Below are positions 48,795 through 57,460 of a stretch of DNA of 64,000 nt, piece by piece. Source of the stretch: Metabacillus litoralis. GTDB taxonomy: Bacteria > Bacillota > Bacilli > Bacillales > Bacillaceae. A model generated the notes under the pieces. That model was given only the letters and a program-made list of their open reading frames with translations. It was not told the origin of the DNA and ran no database searches. The stretch is taken from assembly GCF_007994985.1 (NCBI RefSeq), contig NZ_VOQF01000009.1, positions 142,128-206,127 of the forward strand, written 5' to 3'. How positions within the stretch are numbered: the stretch's first letter is position 1; each line of letters opens with the position of its first letter. A program made the translations under genes and the position numbers.

Positions 48795-49943
48795 ATGACA
48801 ACATCTACTCTGCCACACTTCGTTATTAAGAATAATTATCAAAAAAGCTCTGGTCATTATTCTGACTTTTTAACTCATGAGGTCTTAAGAGATATCTGTT
48901 TCAGGATTACAGGTGTAGAAGATTTTATAGTAGACTTTGTAGATGAGGTAAATGTTGGAAAGCTTGCCTTGCTAGAATATCAAAATACAAGTTCCTATGT
49001 CTTAATTCCTGACTTAGAAGTTGATGGTCGTAATGCGTATTTCCAAAGTTTCCCAACTTCATTAGTGAGTTACTATGCTAATCCAAGTACTAATAAAAAC
49101 ATATACTTTTACTTCCTTCCTTTTACAGGGAATAATGATACAAATTATTATCGCTTTTTATATAGATTAATGGCTACTGCAGGTGTGCAATTTTTGAACA
49201 CTACAGATTATTTACAAAATGAAATATCACCATTTACTACCGTTGAGGATATTATAGCTGGGCGAGAAATCAACCGTAACAGAAATAAGTCAAATAAGTC
49301 TACTTATATTACCAAAAATACTGATAATGTAGTTGAGATATTTGGTAAGACTTATGGAGCAAACAAAAAAGAAACCACACTCTTATGTTTAGCTCTATCA
49401 AATTTATTAAATGATCAGGCTAAACTATATATAATTTGTGAGCAGGATCTTACTAATTTACCAGCTCCTGATTTAGCAGTTATTGTTGCATTAGGTAAAA
49501 TTGAAGTAATTCAAACAACTTTAACTATGGAAAGAAGAGAATTAGAAGAAAATAATGACTTGCGTTCACCTCATTTTATATATAATCTTTTAGATAAATT
49601 AGGACCTAAGAAATGTGCCCTATGTGAGTGTGATATTCCACAATTAATTCAAGGAGCACACATTTGGCCAGTAGCTTCAATAAAACAAGAGCATCAATTA
49701 ACGTTAGAAGAAAAACTTGATCATACCACTAATAGAGATAATGGAATCTGGTTATGTGCAAATCATCATAAATTATTTGATGAAGATTTATTAATTATTG
49801 AAACTAGTGGAGAAATAAAGTTTTCAGATAAAATAGCAGAGAGCTCCTTAACCTACTTAACTAATACAACTTCTAAATTAGTCTTGGAACCTGCAATAGG
49901 TAATGAACAAGTTGAGTTTTATATCTCAAAACGTTACAGCTAA
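48795..49943 (+). CDS. HNH endonuclease, probable restriction enzyme
   Basis: A 382-residue protein. The C-terminal HNH_2-type nuclease has a zinc knuckle CALCECD (Cys274/Cys277), AHIWPVASI (~295) and NRDNGIWLCANHHKLFDEDL (~314-333) with the HNH histidines. The N-terminal ~265 residues, unrecognised, presumably bind the target site. It lies 155 bases after the double methyltransferase on the same strand, forming with it a type II-like restriction-modification unit. RBS AAGGAGATG lies about 14 bases before the start, a long spacing that could keep expression low. A terminator follows. Confidence 0.8.
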   Translation: MTTSTLPHFVIKNNYQKSSGHYSDFLTHEVLRDICFRITGVEDFIVDFVDEVNVGKLALLEYQNTSSYVLIPDLEVDGRNAYFQSFPTSLVSYYANPSTNKNIYFYFLPFTGNNDTNYYRFLYRLMATAGVQFLNTTDYLQNEISPFTTVEDIIAGREINRNRNKSNKSTYITKNTDNVVEIFGKTYGANKKETTLLCLALSNLLNDQAKLYIICEQDLTNLPAPDLAVIVALGKIEVIQTTLTMERRELEENNDLRSPHFIYNLLDKLGPKKCALCECDIPQLIQGAHIWPVASIKQEHQLTLEEKLDHTTNRDNGIWLCANHHKLFDEDLLIIETSGEIKFSDKIAESSLTYLTNTTSKLVLEPAIGNEQVEFYISKRYS

Positions 49944-49969
49944 ATTAAACGATTCTCATATAAAACAAA

Positions 49970-50002
49970 GTGCCTAAACAAATTAAATGTTTGGCATTTT
50001 AT
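49970..50002 (+). terminator. Terminator after the HNH nuclease gene
   Basis: TGCCTAAAC and GTTTGGCA pair around AAATTAAAT, followed by TTTTATTTTA. Confidence 0.65.
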
Positions 50003-50029
50003 TTTATATAGATCTTTTAAAAAACTCAT

Positions 50030-50050
50030 TTACTTATGGTACGGTTCACC
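50030..50050 (-). repeat. att-like direct repeat 2 (junction of units A and B)
   Basis: On the minus strand GGT GAA CCG TAC CAT AAG TAA again encodes G-E-P-Y-H-K-stop, the end of rlmH, without any rlmH gene upstream. It lies between units A and B. Confidence 0.85.
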
Positions 50051-50061
50051 GTAGTTATTTA

Positions 50062-50074
50062 AGAGGCAAAAAAA
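50062..50074 (+). repeat. Left terminal inverted repeat of unit B
   Basis: AGAGGCAAAAAAA, exact inverse of 53633-53645. Confidence 0.75.
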
Positions 50075-50100
50075 CGGCATCTCACCTGTTGAGATGCCTT
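50068..50100 (-). terminator. Minus-strand terminator at the left end of unit B
   Basis: GGCATCTCA (50076-50084) pairs with TGAGATGCC (50090-50098); on the minus strand it is followed by GTTTTTTT. Confidence 0.75.
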
Positions 50101-50524
50101 AATTTTTCACTTTTACACGATAGTTTAAAATATATATAATGCCTATGGTAAAGTTACGATATACCACCCACCCAATAATTGAACTATAATGTAGCCATAT
50201 AGATGAAATCTATCATGTTGAAATATAGGAAATGTGTCACGTTTATCTCAATGTATTAATTTTTCAGGTTCTATATATAAATCCTTGTTTACACTTCCCG
50301 ATTGTGTAAAGTACACACTTCTCTCATGATCAATTACTTCAACTATGGATATATGAATATAAAGATGGAAGTGTTCAAGTAGAGGATCAAAAAACACACC
50401 TTACTTATCAGGTAATATCACTTTTACAATAAAGGGTTTGTGCCGAATGTTTAATTAATACAAAACAAACCATAGTTGAAATCAACTAACTATGGTTTTT
50501 ATTTTTAGCTCTAATATTTCACTT
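50101..50524. other. Gene-poor left part of unit B
   Basis: AT-rich sequence of about 420 bases. A 40-codon frame without a start (50310-50432, plus) reads LQLWIYEYKDGSVQVEDQKT and ends in TAA; it may be a gene fragment. A hairpin AACCATAGTTGAA...CAACTATGGTT near 50469-50497 precedes the stop of the following minus-strand gene and can serve as its terminator. Confidence 0.35.
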
Positions 50525-51379
50525 CTATAGGTGTATAACACCATTTTCATTTGAGATTAACTTCTTAGTGAATTTTTTTGAATCAAGCCACTTGTCCCAA
50601 AACAGCCCTTTCTCAACAAATTCACAACAAATTTCTTCTGCTTGAAGTAACTCAATCTGATCAATGTTCCTTCGAGAAAAATCAATAGCCCCTACCTTTG
50701 TTGAAAAGTCTTGTTCTAACCTTTTCCTTTTTATATCTAATAGCTTTTCTAAGTATTTGCCCTCAGCTCTTATATGGAAGAAATTCTCCCTGAATTTAAC
50801 ATAAGGATATTTCTTTCCATCCTTACCCACATGATATCCCAAATGTTCTAATTGATTAGACTTATATAACCTCCTAAGAATTCGGTGCTTTAGGAAATAG
50901 TAATTATGCTCATTTATTTTAAGAAACTGGACATCTTGTCTGTATGGAGTGAACTTTGATTCATCTCGGTATGCTTTTGCTTGCTTATTTATAACCCATA
51001 ACGCCCAAGACAATTTATCTAATATCTCGTCTTGTGTTTTGGGAGGAAAAAAGTCATCTCCTTCTTCAAAATCATCTTCAAAAGTGATATCATCTTCAAA
51101 TTCTTCAAAAAGGTCTTCTATATCATCATGTGTATCAATTTCCTTCTCATAATCAGAAGTATCTAAAGTTCCTCCAATAATTTTCCCTTCAGTTGTTACA
51201 TAGATTCTTATAGCAGGTCTGAAAATATTTTGGTATACGTATTCTTCAAAACCTCTTTCTCTGTCCACCCACATATACTTATAATTCTCTTCAAGCCATT
51301 TCCTTTTATCTATATTTACTTGCCCCCAATTGGATTTTTCTATTGCTTCTTGCAATGGAATCATTTTATCAATATTCAA
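50525..51379 (-). CDS. Hypothetical protein with acidic central segment, 284 residues
   Basis: I do not recognise the family. Residues ~1-70 form a compact start (YKYMWVDRERGFEEYVYQN), and ~75-112 are extremely acidic (DDIEDLFEEFEDD, FEDDFEEGDD). Residues ~118-284 are basic and helical (SWALWVINKQAKAYRDES, KHRILRRLYKSNQLEHLGYH). There is no membrane segment. The acidic stretch could mimic DNA or bind a basic partner, but that is only a guess. AAAAGGAG lies before the ATG. It is the only intact gene of unit B and is oriented away from the recombinase. Confidence 0.6.
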   Translation of the reverse strand: MNIDKMIPLQEAIEKSNWGQVNIDKRKWLEENYKYMWVDRERGFEEYVYQNIFRPAIRIYVTTEGKIIGGTLDTSDYEKEIDTHDDIEDLFEEFEDDITFEDDFEEGDDFFPPKTQDEILDKLSWALWVINKQAKAYRDESKFTPYRQDVQFLKINEHNYYFLKHRILRRLYKSNQLEHLGYHVGKDGKKYPYVKFRENFFHIRAEGKYLEKLLDIKRKRLEQDFSTKVGAIDFSRRNIDQIELLQAEEICCEFVEKGLFWDKWLDSKKFTKKLISNENGVIHL

Positions 51380-51494
51380 ATTAATCGCTCCTTTTCAATA
51401 TTATTAAGAAACTCAAAAAAATTTCAAATATGTACCATACAATAACTCAACTAAACTATTATCTATCTTTCTACGTCTATATTAAATATTGGTT

Positions 51495-51671
51495 TCAATT
51501 TCCCAATTGCAAAGTCTCCAAATAGAAGCGGTTTACAACTTCTTCTTCTCCATACAAGGTAATAAAGCTAAAACCGATATGTATTATTATTAATTCTGCT
51601 GTATTTGGATGGTCAGTAAACAATCGTCTAATTCCTCTCCGAAGCTGACCTGTAGTTGCTTCACCTTGGAT
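51495..51671 (-). pseudogene. C-terminal fragment of an unidentified gene
   Basis: The minus strand encodes GEATTGQLRRGIRRLFTDHP, then NTAELIIIHIGFSFITLYGE and a TAA, a well-formed alpha/beta end of some protein. It has no start of its own and begins where the uracil-DNA-glycosylase fragment stops, in another frame. The junction looks like a deletion or recombination scar. Confidence 0.4.
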
Positions 51672-51792
51672 TTGCATAATAATGCTTCTTTGCTAAAGAC
51701 TCTTTTCCTGGTACAGAACCTAATATTAACACTCTTGAATTCTTATTAATTACTGGCTCTAAAGATTGCACTTTATTAATATCGCTATTCAT
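51661..51792 (-). pseudogene. N-terminal fragment of a uracil-DNA-glycosylase-like gene
   Basis: From ATG 51792 (RBS GGAGGGAG) the frame reads LEPVINKNSRVLILGSVPGK and ESLAKKHYYANPR-stop. This is the start of DNA-deoxyinosine/uracil glycosylases, where SVPG..SL....YYA.PRN.FW forms the active site. The protein ends exactly where NxFW should follow, after only 43 residues, so it is inactive. Confidence 0.55.
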
Positions 51793-53632
51793 TCTGCTCT
51801 CCCTCCAACTCTTACCTATCAGGATAATGGATAGGAATAATATTACATTTATTTTATCACCATTATAATACAATCGTTCTCACTTGTTTGTTGAAGAAAT
51901 TTAACTCTTGCTTTATTTGTAAGAGAAAGGGAACATTATTTCTCTTTTTTTTATTCCATTGTAAAATCATATGGAAGGAGGCATTTTAATAAATGAAATA
52001 AAACAAGTAGCTATATATTGTCGTGTAAGTACAGAAGAACAAGCAAGTGAAGGATATAGCATATCTGCACAAAAACAAACTTTACGTCAGTATGCCAACT
52101 TATATGGATGGGAGGTTATTGACGAGTATATTGACGAAGGAATTAGTGGAAAAGACATTAAAGGTCGCCCTGCTATGCAACGTATGATTACAGATGTAGA
52201 GAAAAGAAAATTTCAAGCTGTTTTGGTATGGAAAATTTCACGCCTATCACGTAATATGTTAGACACTCTTGTTCTATTGGATAAGTTTGAAGAGTACGAT
52301 GTAAAAAATTTTTTTACTCGGAGAACTTTGATACTGGTACTGGTAGCCCGATTGGTCGTCTTGTCGTTCAACTCATGGCTTCCATTGCCGAAATGAAGAG
52401 AAATACACTTTCCGAAAACGTCAAGCTCGGAATGACACAACGAGCAAAAGAGGGCAGTTGGAACGGAGGCATAGTGTTTGGCTATGATTCTATTGAGAAA
52501 GAGCTTGTCATAAATCCTAATGAAGCACAAATTGTTCAACATATATTTGAATTGTATGCAAATGGTAAAGGACTTAAAGCGATAGCCAACTACTTAAATA
52601 AATCAGGCTATCGAACCAAACGAGATCGTCATTTTTCTATAAATGGCATTTCTACCATACTGGATAACCACATTTATGTAGGAAAAGTCCGTTGGTTACA
52701 AGTTGAAAATTGGGATAAGAAACGCAGACGTGGTAGAAATCCGAACCCTATTGTAGTCGATGGCAAACACCAAGCCATTATTTCAGAGGATCTTTGGAAT
52801 ATTGTTCAATCAAGAAGACAAAGTAAATCATTTAAACAACGTCAATCTCATGAGCCTTTCCTATTGAGTAGTTTCCTTCTCTGTCCTGATTGCGGTCAGA
52901 GTATGGTCCCTCCATTACAACATATACACGTAAAGATGGAAGTAAACGACAGCATAGATACTATGTATGCGGGAATTTCCACAATAAAGGTACTTCTGCT
53001 TGTAGAGCCAACTCAATTAAAGCGTATGACGTAGAAGAGGCTGTTATCAATCGAATAAAATCGTTCTTGTCTGATTCAAAAGGTTTTATTCATACCATTG
53101 AAGCTATTAACAAGGATACCGTTCAATCAAATGTATCATTACAAGAGCAGTTAGATCAATTACAAATTCAGTTGGATGAAGCAAATGCTATGCAAGAAAA
53201 ATATATGCAAGCATTTGAGCAAAATCTCTTTCCTGTTTCCATCTTACAAGAGCGTTTACAGAAGATATCTAACCAGAAGACAATCTTAGAAAAAAAAGAG
53301 AATGAACTTAGCATCCAATTAAATTCATCAGATACAAAGTACATTCAACCAGACATCATTCGTCAATTGTTAGAAAAGTATGTTTATGAAAGTTCATCCA
53401 GAGGCAAGAAAAAGCAACTGTTTCAACTTTTACTAAGTCAAATATCCAGAAAGCTAATAAAACGGTCGTTCTCGCAATGTGGATAAAATAGAACTCGATT
53501 TTGATTTTTCCGAAGTAAACCTTTCAAAGACATTTACACTTATCCACATACTATATCGTGGATTAGATGAAAATGATGGAAATACTACTTCATTTGCTGG
53601 TTCAAAAGAAAAACTGCTACCTTATCTTCAAC

Positions 53633-53645
53633 TTTTTTTGCCTCT
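53633..53645 (-). repeat. Right terminal inverted repeat of unit B
   Basis: TTTTTTTGCCTCT, exact inverse of 50062-50074, directly abutting the att copy in rlmH. Confidence 0.75.
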
Positions 53646-53664
53646 ATTTATGGTACGGTTCCCC
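53644..53664 (-). repeat. att-like direct repeat 1, within the 3' end of rlmH
   Basis: The minus strand reads GGG GAA CCG TAC CAT AAA TAG, coding for the last residues of RlmH (G-E-P-Y-H-K-stop). This is the position where staphylococcal SCC elements integrate in orfX. Confidence 0.85.
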
Positions 53665-54123
53665 CCTATTAATCCGAAACGCCCGATAAACCTGCTCCAA
53701 CAAAATCAACCTCATTAACTGATGGGGAAAGGTCATCTTAGAAAACGACAACGTATCATTCGCCCTTTTCATCACCTGTTGACTCAATCCAAGCGAGCCA
53801 CCAATAATGAATGCGATTTTACTCTTTCCATATGTAGCTAGCTGATCGATCTCTTTTGCTAGTTGTTCTGATGTTTTCATTTTTCCTTCTATTGCTAGAG
53901 CAATAACATGAGTGTCATCACTGATTTTACTTAAGATGCGTTCGCCTTCTTTTTCCTTTACAATTACCATTTCGGTTTCACTTAGGTTTTCTGGTGCTTT
54001 TTCGTCTGGTAATTCTATGATGTCTAATTTTGCGTATGCTGATAATCTTTTTAAGTATTCATCAATACCTTGCTTCAGATATTTTTCTTTCAACTTTCCT
54101 ATTGTGATAATTGAAATATTCAT
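53644..54123 (-). CDS. rlmH: 23S rRNA pseudouridine(1915) N3-methyltransferase RlmH
   Basis: A 159-residue SPOUT methyltransferase: [20 protein letters not shown] at the start, the SAM-binding knot region [15 protein letters not shown] (~100-114), [19 protein letters not shown] and the C-terminal [14 protein letters not shown]. It methylates pseudouridine 1915 of 23S rRNA. The reading frame is intact despite the island inserted right at its stop codon, because the att sequence restores the end. In Bacillus it lies downstream of htrC/yyxA, as here. Confidence 0.96.
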   Translation of the reverse strand: MNISIITIGKLKEKYLKQGIDEYLKRLSAYAKLDIIELPDEKAPENLSETEMVIVKEKEGERILSKISDDTHVIALAIEGKMKTSEQLAKEIDQLATYGKSKIAFIIGGSLGLSQQVMKRANDTLSFSKMTFPHQLMRLILLEQVYRAFRINRGEPYHK

Positions 54124-54208
54124 CTCTTTGTTTGCTCCATTTCATTAAAACGCTATCAAAATTCTTATCCACAATCGTTCACTACTTATCCACAATTATA
54201 AAAATAAA

Positions 54209-54364
54209 TCAGCTACCAACTATATATACTGCTGGGTTCTTGCACAACCCACAAATTGTGGATAACTTATTATTTTCATCCACTTTTTCAATGATGGGAG
54301 CTATTTCATTTTCATCTACAAACATATCTATCGCTAAATCTATATGCTCTTCACAACAATACAT
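54209..54364 (-). CDS. yyzF: CxxH/CxxC small protein YyzF
   Basis: A 51-residue protein, MYCCEEHIDLAIDMFVDENE... ending ICGLCKNPAVYIVGS. The CxxH near the start (CEEH) and CxxC near the end (CGLC) suggest a small zinc-binding fold. RBS AAGGAGGAATTT precedes the ATG. It sits between htrC and rlmH as in other Bacillus genomes. Function is unknown. Confidence 0.85.
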   Translation of the reverse strand: MYCCEEHIDLAIDMFVDENEIAPIIEKVDENNKLSTICGLCKNPAVYIVGS

Positions 54365-54472
54365 AATTTAAATTCCTCCTTATCCACATGTGGATATTTC
54401 CTTATTTCTCAAACCTATTTCTTATTTTATACTTATCCACAATGAAATTCATAAAAAAGAGAGAGCTAAATA

Positions 54473-55693
54473 TTAGCCCCCTAACATATCTTCTTCTCCT
54501 AATTTCATCTTGCCTGTTTGCTTTTCACCATTTCGATAGAAATTAAATTCTACCGTATCACCAACATTTTTTGTATAAAGAATTTTACGTAAATCGATAA
54601 TATCCTTTACTTCTTCTCCAGCAAATTCTGTGATCACATCAAACTCTTGTAAACCAGCTTGTGCGGCTGGTGATATTGGAGCGACACTCATAACAATTAC
54701 TCCGTTATTTGTATCTTCTGGTAGCTTTAATGTTTGTTGCTTATGATAGCTTGATACTTCATTTAATGATCTCATACCTATTCCCATATAAGGACGTCTT
54801 ACTTCACTATAATTTTCAAGATCCTCAATGATGGGAATAGCATGATTAGCTGGTATTGATAAGCCAATCCCTTCAACAGCCGCTTGAGCTATTTTCATTG
54901 AATTGATACCTATTACCTTACCATCCATATTAATAAGAGCTCCACCGCTATTACCAGGGTTTATAGCTGCATCTGTTTGTAGTACCTCTGCATTCCAATC
55001 AACCAAGCCATCTCCGTTTTCATCAATTGGAATAGCTCTTTCAGTTCCTGAAATAATACCTTGTGTTACTGATCCTGAAAATTGAAGACCTAATGGATTA
55101 CCGATTGCAATAACTGGCTCACCTGGTTTTACCTTGTCAGAGTCACCAAATTGCGCAACCTTCGTGATTTTCTCACTATCAACTCTTAACACAGCTAAAT
55201 CTGTTAAAACATCACTACCAAGAATTTCGGCTGGAATTCTTGTGCCATCACTTAAGCTAATTTCTACCTGTGATGCACCAGCTATAACATGGTGATTTGT
55301 TACAACAAAGGCATTATCACCTTCTTGTTTATAAATCACTCCTGATCCAGTTCCTGCTTCACCCGTTTCATTCCAAAATCCAGCTTCCTGTAAATTTACT
55401 ACACCAACAACAGCTTCTGATACATCATCAACAATACCGGTGATAGCAGTGTTCACATTTACTGCAACATTTTTCACAGGACCAGTTAATTCAGCGGTTC
55501 CTTCTTGCTGCTGGTCATCCTCGCCACCTAAATTCATATCATATGGGAGGAAGTTCGAAAACGCCGGGAAAGCAAATAGCATGAGTAATCCGCCTAAAAC
55601 AGCACCAACTAAACCTGCTAAAAACCAGCCTCCGCGATTTCCTTTTTGACGTTTCGCATTATAATTTTCATAATCTTGGTCATAATAGCCCAT
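54473..55693 (-). CDS. htrC: HtrA/DegP-type membrane serine protease
   Basis: A 406-residue protein: a cytosolic tail with Tyr/Asp/Lys residues, one membrane segment (~23-43), a trypsin-like domain with the catalytic triad His ([10 protein letters not shown], ~132), Asp ([10 protein letters not shown], ~162) and Ser ([12 protein letters not shown], ~245), and a C-terminal PDZ domain ([18 protein letters not shown], ~334-351). It degrades misfolded exported proteins outside the membrane. ATG 55693 is preferred, as AAAGGA directly abuts the earlier in-frame ATG at 55705. It is the normal gene downstream of yycJ in Bacillus (YyxA). Confidence 0.92.
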   Translation of the reverse strand: MGYYDQDYENYNAKRQKGNRGGWFLAGLVGAVLGGLLMLFAFPAFSNFLPYDMNLGGEDDQQQEGTAELTGPVKNVAVNVNTAITGIVDDVSEAVVGVVNLQEAGFWNETGEAGTGSGVIYKQEGDNAFVVTNHHVIAGASQVEISLSDGTRIPAEILGSDVLTDLAVLRVDSEKITKVAQFGDSDKVKPGEPVIAIGNPLGLQFSGSVTQGIISGTERAIPIDENGDGLVDWNAEVLQTDAAINPGNSGGALINMDGKVIGINSMKIAQAAVEGIGLSIPANHAIPIIEDLENYSEVRRPYMGIGMRSLNEVSSYHKQQTLKLPEDTNNGVIVMSVAPISPAAQAGLQEFDVITEFAGEEVKDIIDLRKILYTKNVGDTVEFNFYRNGEKQTGKMKLGEEDMLGG

Positions 55694-55842
55694 TATGTTC
55701 ACCATTCCTTTCCATAGCTCGTGTGAATAGTGTTATATCTAATCAACATTATTCTCTTGTACAATGAAAATTAACCACAAAGATGATGATTTTACATAAC
55801 TTTTATTTGTTTATTCTTCTTTTCTCTTCATAAACAAAAAAT

Positions 55843-56637
55843 TTATATTGCTACAAGCGGTGTTGGGGTTGTTGGATCTGTGTCATATAATTCAAATCGC
55901 TCTCCTGTAATAAAGCCCTTGCTTGCAAGTGTTTGCTCTACAGACATTCGTGCTAAATCCTTCATATTATTGTCTTTACTTAAATGAGCTAAGTAAATAC
56001 TCTTAGTTGAGTCTCCGATTACATCCATCATGGCAATTGCCGCATCTTCATTGGATACATGTCCAACATCACTTAAAATACGACGTTTAATGCTCCAAGG
56101 ATAATGCCCCATTTGAAGCATTGAAACATCATGATTACTTTCAAAAACAAAGGCATCAGCATTTTGAATGATGCCCTTCATTTTGTCACTTACATAACCA
56201 GTATCAGTGATTAACGCTAATTTTTTTCCACCATGATGAAAAACGTAAAACATCGGCTCAGCTGCATCATGTGATACGCCAAAAGATTCAATATCAAGTG
56301 ATGTGAAAGACTTTACTGTTCCTGTTTGAAACACAAACTTTTGCTCTGTTGCAATTTCTCCAACTAGACCATCCATTGCTTTCCAGGTTTTTTCATTCGC
56401 ATAGATTGGTAGCTTAAATCGTCTTGCTAAGACACCAAGCCCTTTAATATGGTCACTATGCTCATGCGTTACAAATATACCTGAAAGCTTGCTTATATCT
56501 CGTCCAATCTGCTCAAATAAGCTTTGCATTTGCTTACCGCTAAGCCCTGCATCAACTAAAAATGATTGATTTTCTGTTTCTACAAATATTGCATTCCCCG
56601 TACTACCGCTTGCAAGTACACTAAACTGCAAGCTCAT
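55843..56637 (-). CDS. yycJ: Metallo-beta-lactamase-fold exonuclease-like protein YycJ (WalJ)
   Basis: A 264-residue MBL-fold protein with [17 protein letters not shown] at the start, the metal motif [11 protein letters not shown] (~57-67) and [11 protein letters not shown]. In Bacillus YycJ is an exonuclease linked to DNA replication and repair, and it is the fifth gene of the walRK operon. Twenty-two bases separate it from yycI. RBS AGAGGAGTG is present. Confidence 0.92.
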   Translation of the reverse strand: MSLQFSVLASGSTGNAIFVETENQSFLVDAGLSGKQMQSLFEQIGRDISKLSGIFVTHEHSDHIKGLGVLARRFKLPIYANEKTWKAMDGLVGEIATEQKFVFQTGTVKSFTSLDIESFGVSHDAAEPMFYVFHHGGKKLALITDTGYVSDKMKGIIQNADAFVFESNHDVSMLQMGHYPWSIKRRILSDVGHVSNEDAAIAMMDVIGDSTKSIYLAHLSKDNNMKDLARMSVEQTLASKGFITGERFELYDTDPTTPTPLVAI

Positions 56638-56659
56638 ATCTGGTCACTCCTCTTCTTCC

Positions 56660-57460
56660 CTACTGTGTAGATTGTAAAACGTCGCCCTCTAAGGCATTAA
56701 CGTAAAAATCCTTTGTCTCTTTTGTATCAGTTTCAACAATAATATGCCATGTTGGTGCTAAAATTTGTTGATTTGTTAATGGAATATGAGTGTAATATCC
56801 ATATTGAATATTTTTCACTTCACTGTTAGCAGTTAAGAAATTCTTATTATATAAAGCCTCGATTGCCTTTAAAGCTGGTACTGCTGACTCTTTTTCCTCT
56901 ACCTCTTTTATATCCTCAAGGAGAGATTGCTCATAGCCAACAATTTGATTCTTTTCAACCTGGAAAATAACCATTCCAATATGATCATCCTTCGATTGGA
57001 AGATATTACGTCCACCATATCTTTGAATGCAGATAATGTTCTCTGATACTCCATCTGTATACCAGTATTGATATTTATCACCATAAAGAATATGATCCTT
57101 TAAAATCTGATTAATTCTATTCTCTAAATTTGTTTCAGGTATAGGTAATGGATTATCAAACTCCATATTTATTGAGCGAAATGAGTTGCTGCTACTACTT
57201 AAGACTAATGTTTGATTCTTCGGTAATTCCTCTAATGTGAATTCCTTACTTTTTGCCGTTATATAAAAGCTTTTTCCTTCAACTTCAGGCAATTTCTTTT
57301 TATAAGTTATATTTTCAACAGCCAATTTTTCTTCAATTGTAGCTTCTTTCATAATTTCATAATCTGTTTTATATTGTAATTTATAAAACTCAATGGCTAA
57401 AAAGATGTCTAGAATCAAGAATGCAAGGATAAAAATGGTTTTTGTTTTATTCCACTCCAT
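56660..57460 (-). CDS. yycI: WalK regulator YycI (WalI)
   Basis: A 266-residue protein with one N-terminal membrane segment (KTIFILAFLILDIFLAIEFY) and an extracellular domain of PepSY-like alpha/beta units (second ending VLQSTQ). YycI and YycH form a membrane complex with WalK that restrains or tunes its activity. The start MEWNKTKT at 57460 was chosen because B. subtilis YycI begins MDW..TKT. It overlaps yycH by 14 bases. Confidence 0.92.
   Translation of the reverse strand: MEWNKTKTIFILAFLILDIFLAIEFYKLQYKTDYEIMKEATIEEKLAVENITYKKKLPEVEGKSFYITAKSKEFTLEELPKNQTLVLSSSSNSFRSINMEFDNPLPIPETNLENRINQILKDHILYGDKYQYWYTDGVSENIICIQRYGGRNIFQSKDDHIGMVIFQVEKNQIVGYEQSLLEDIKEVEEKESAVPALKAIEALYNKNFLTANSEVKNIQYGYYTHIPLTNQQILAPTWHIIVETDTKETKDFYVNALEGDVLQSTQ

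Larger units (their letters stand above)
40314..50029. mobile_element. Unit A of the SCC-like island (9.7 kb, no recombinase)
   Basis: The segment between att copies 3 and 2 holds mcrC, mcrB, a DUF4839 pseudogene, a SpoVT-like gene, and the regulator-methyltransferase-HNH nuclease operon. TAAATGAG near the left end (40325-40332) is inverted at the right end (CTCATTTA, 50025-50032), a weak terminal inverted repeat. It has no recombinase of its own, so it would depend on unit B or another element to move. Confidence 0.7.
50051..53643. mobile_element. Unit B of the SCC-like island (3.6 kb, with recombinase)
   Basis: Bounded by att copies 2 and 1 and by a perfect inverted repeat just inside: AGAGGCAAAAAAA (50062-50074) and TTTTTTTGCCTCT (53633-53645). 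It carries an acidic hypothetical gene, two chimeric gene fragments and a large serine recombinase with frameshifts. Terminal inverted repeats next to the rlmH att site are characteristic of SCC-type cassettes, which supports treating unit B as a discrete element. Confidence 0.75.
40293..53664. mobile_element. Composite SCC-like island integrated at the 3' end of rlmH
   Basis: Three direct copies of the rlmH end sequence (at 40293, 50030 and 53644) bound a 13.3-kb insertion that carries a large serine recombinase, two restriction systems and other accessory genes. Staphylococcal SCC elements use the same target, the last codons of rlmH (orfX), and large serine recombinases (Ccr). The chromosomal genes on either side (YqcI/YcgG on the left, rlmH-yyzF-htrC on the right) are ordinary. 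The order of the two units is att-unit A-att-unit B-att. Whether it still moves is doubtful because the recombinase is broken. Confidence 0.8.
51971..53718 (+). pseudogene. Large serine recombinase (Ccr-like position), disrupted by frameshifts
   Basis: Four consecutive frames form one recombinase of about 560 codons. They are: the catalytic domain (VAIYCRVSTEEQASEGYSIS, SGKDIKGRPAM, KISRLSRN); the recombinase domain (ENVKLGMTQRAKEGSWNGG, GISTILDNHIYVGKVRW); a zinc ribbon (CPDCGQSM... YYVCGNFHNKGTSAC); a coiled coil (LQEQLDQLQIQLDEANAM); and a tail (DKIELDFDFSEVNLSK). Breaks lie near 52305 (A6/T7 run), 52905 and 53460. The final frame runs through the att site into antisense rlmH. The catalytic serine (YCRVS) is intact, but no full-length protein can be made. 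Confidence 0.85.

Noticed and set aside
53643..53663. The three att-like repeats as chance codon similarity
   Set aside because: About 21 bases match at three sites in the same orientation, two of them without an rlmH gene, with the recombinase and inverted repeats adjacent; chance is not a reasonable explanation.
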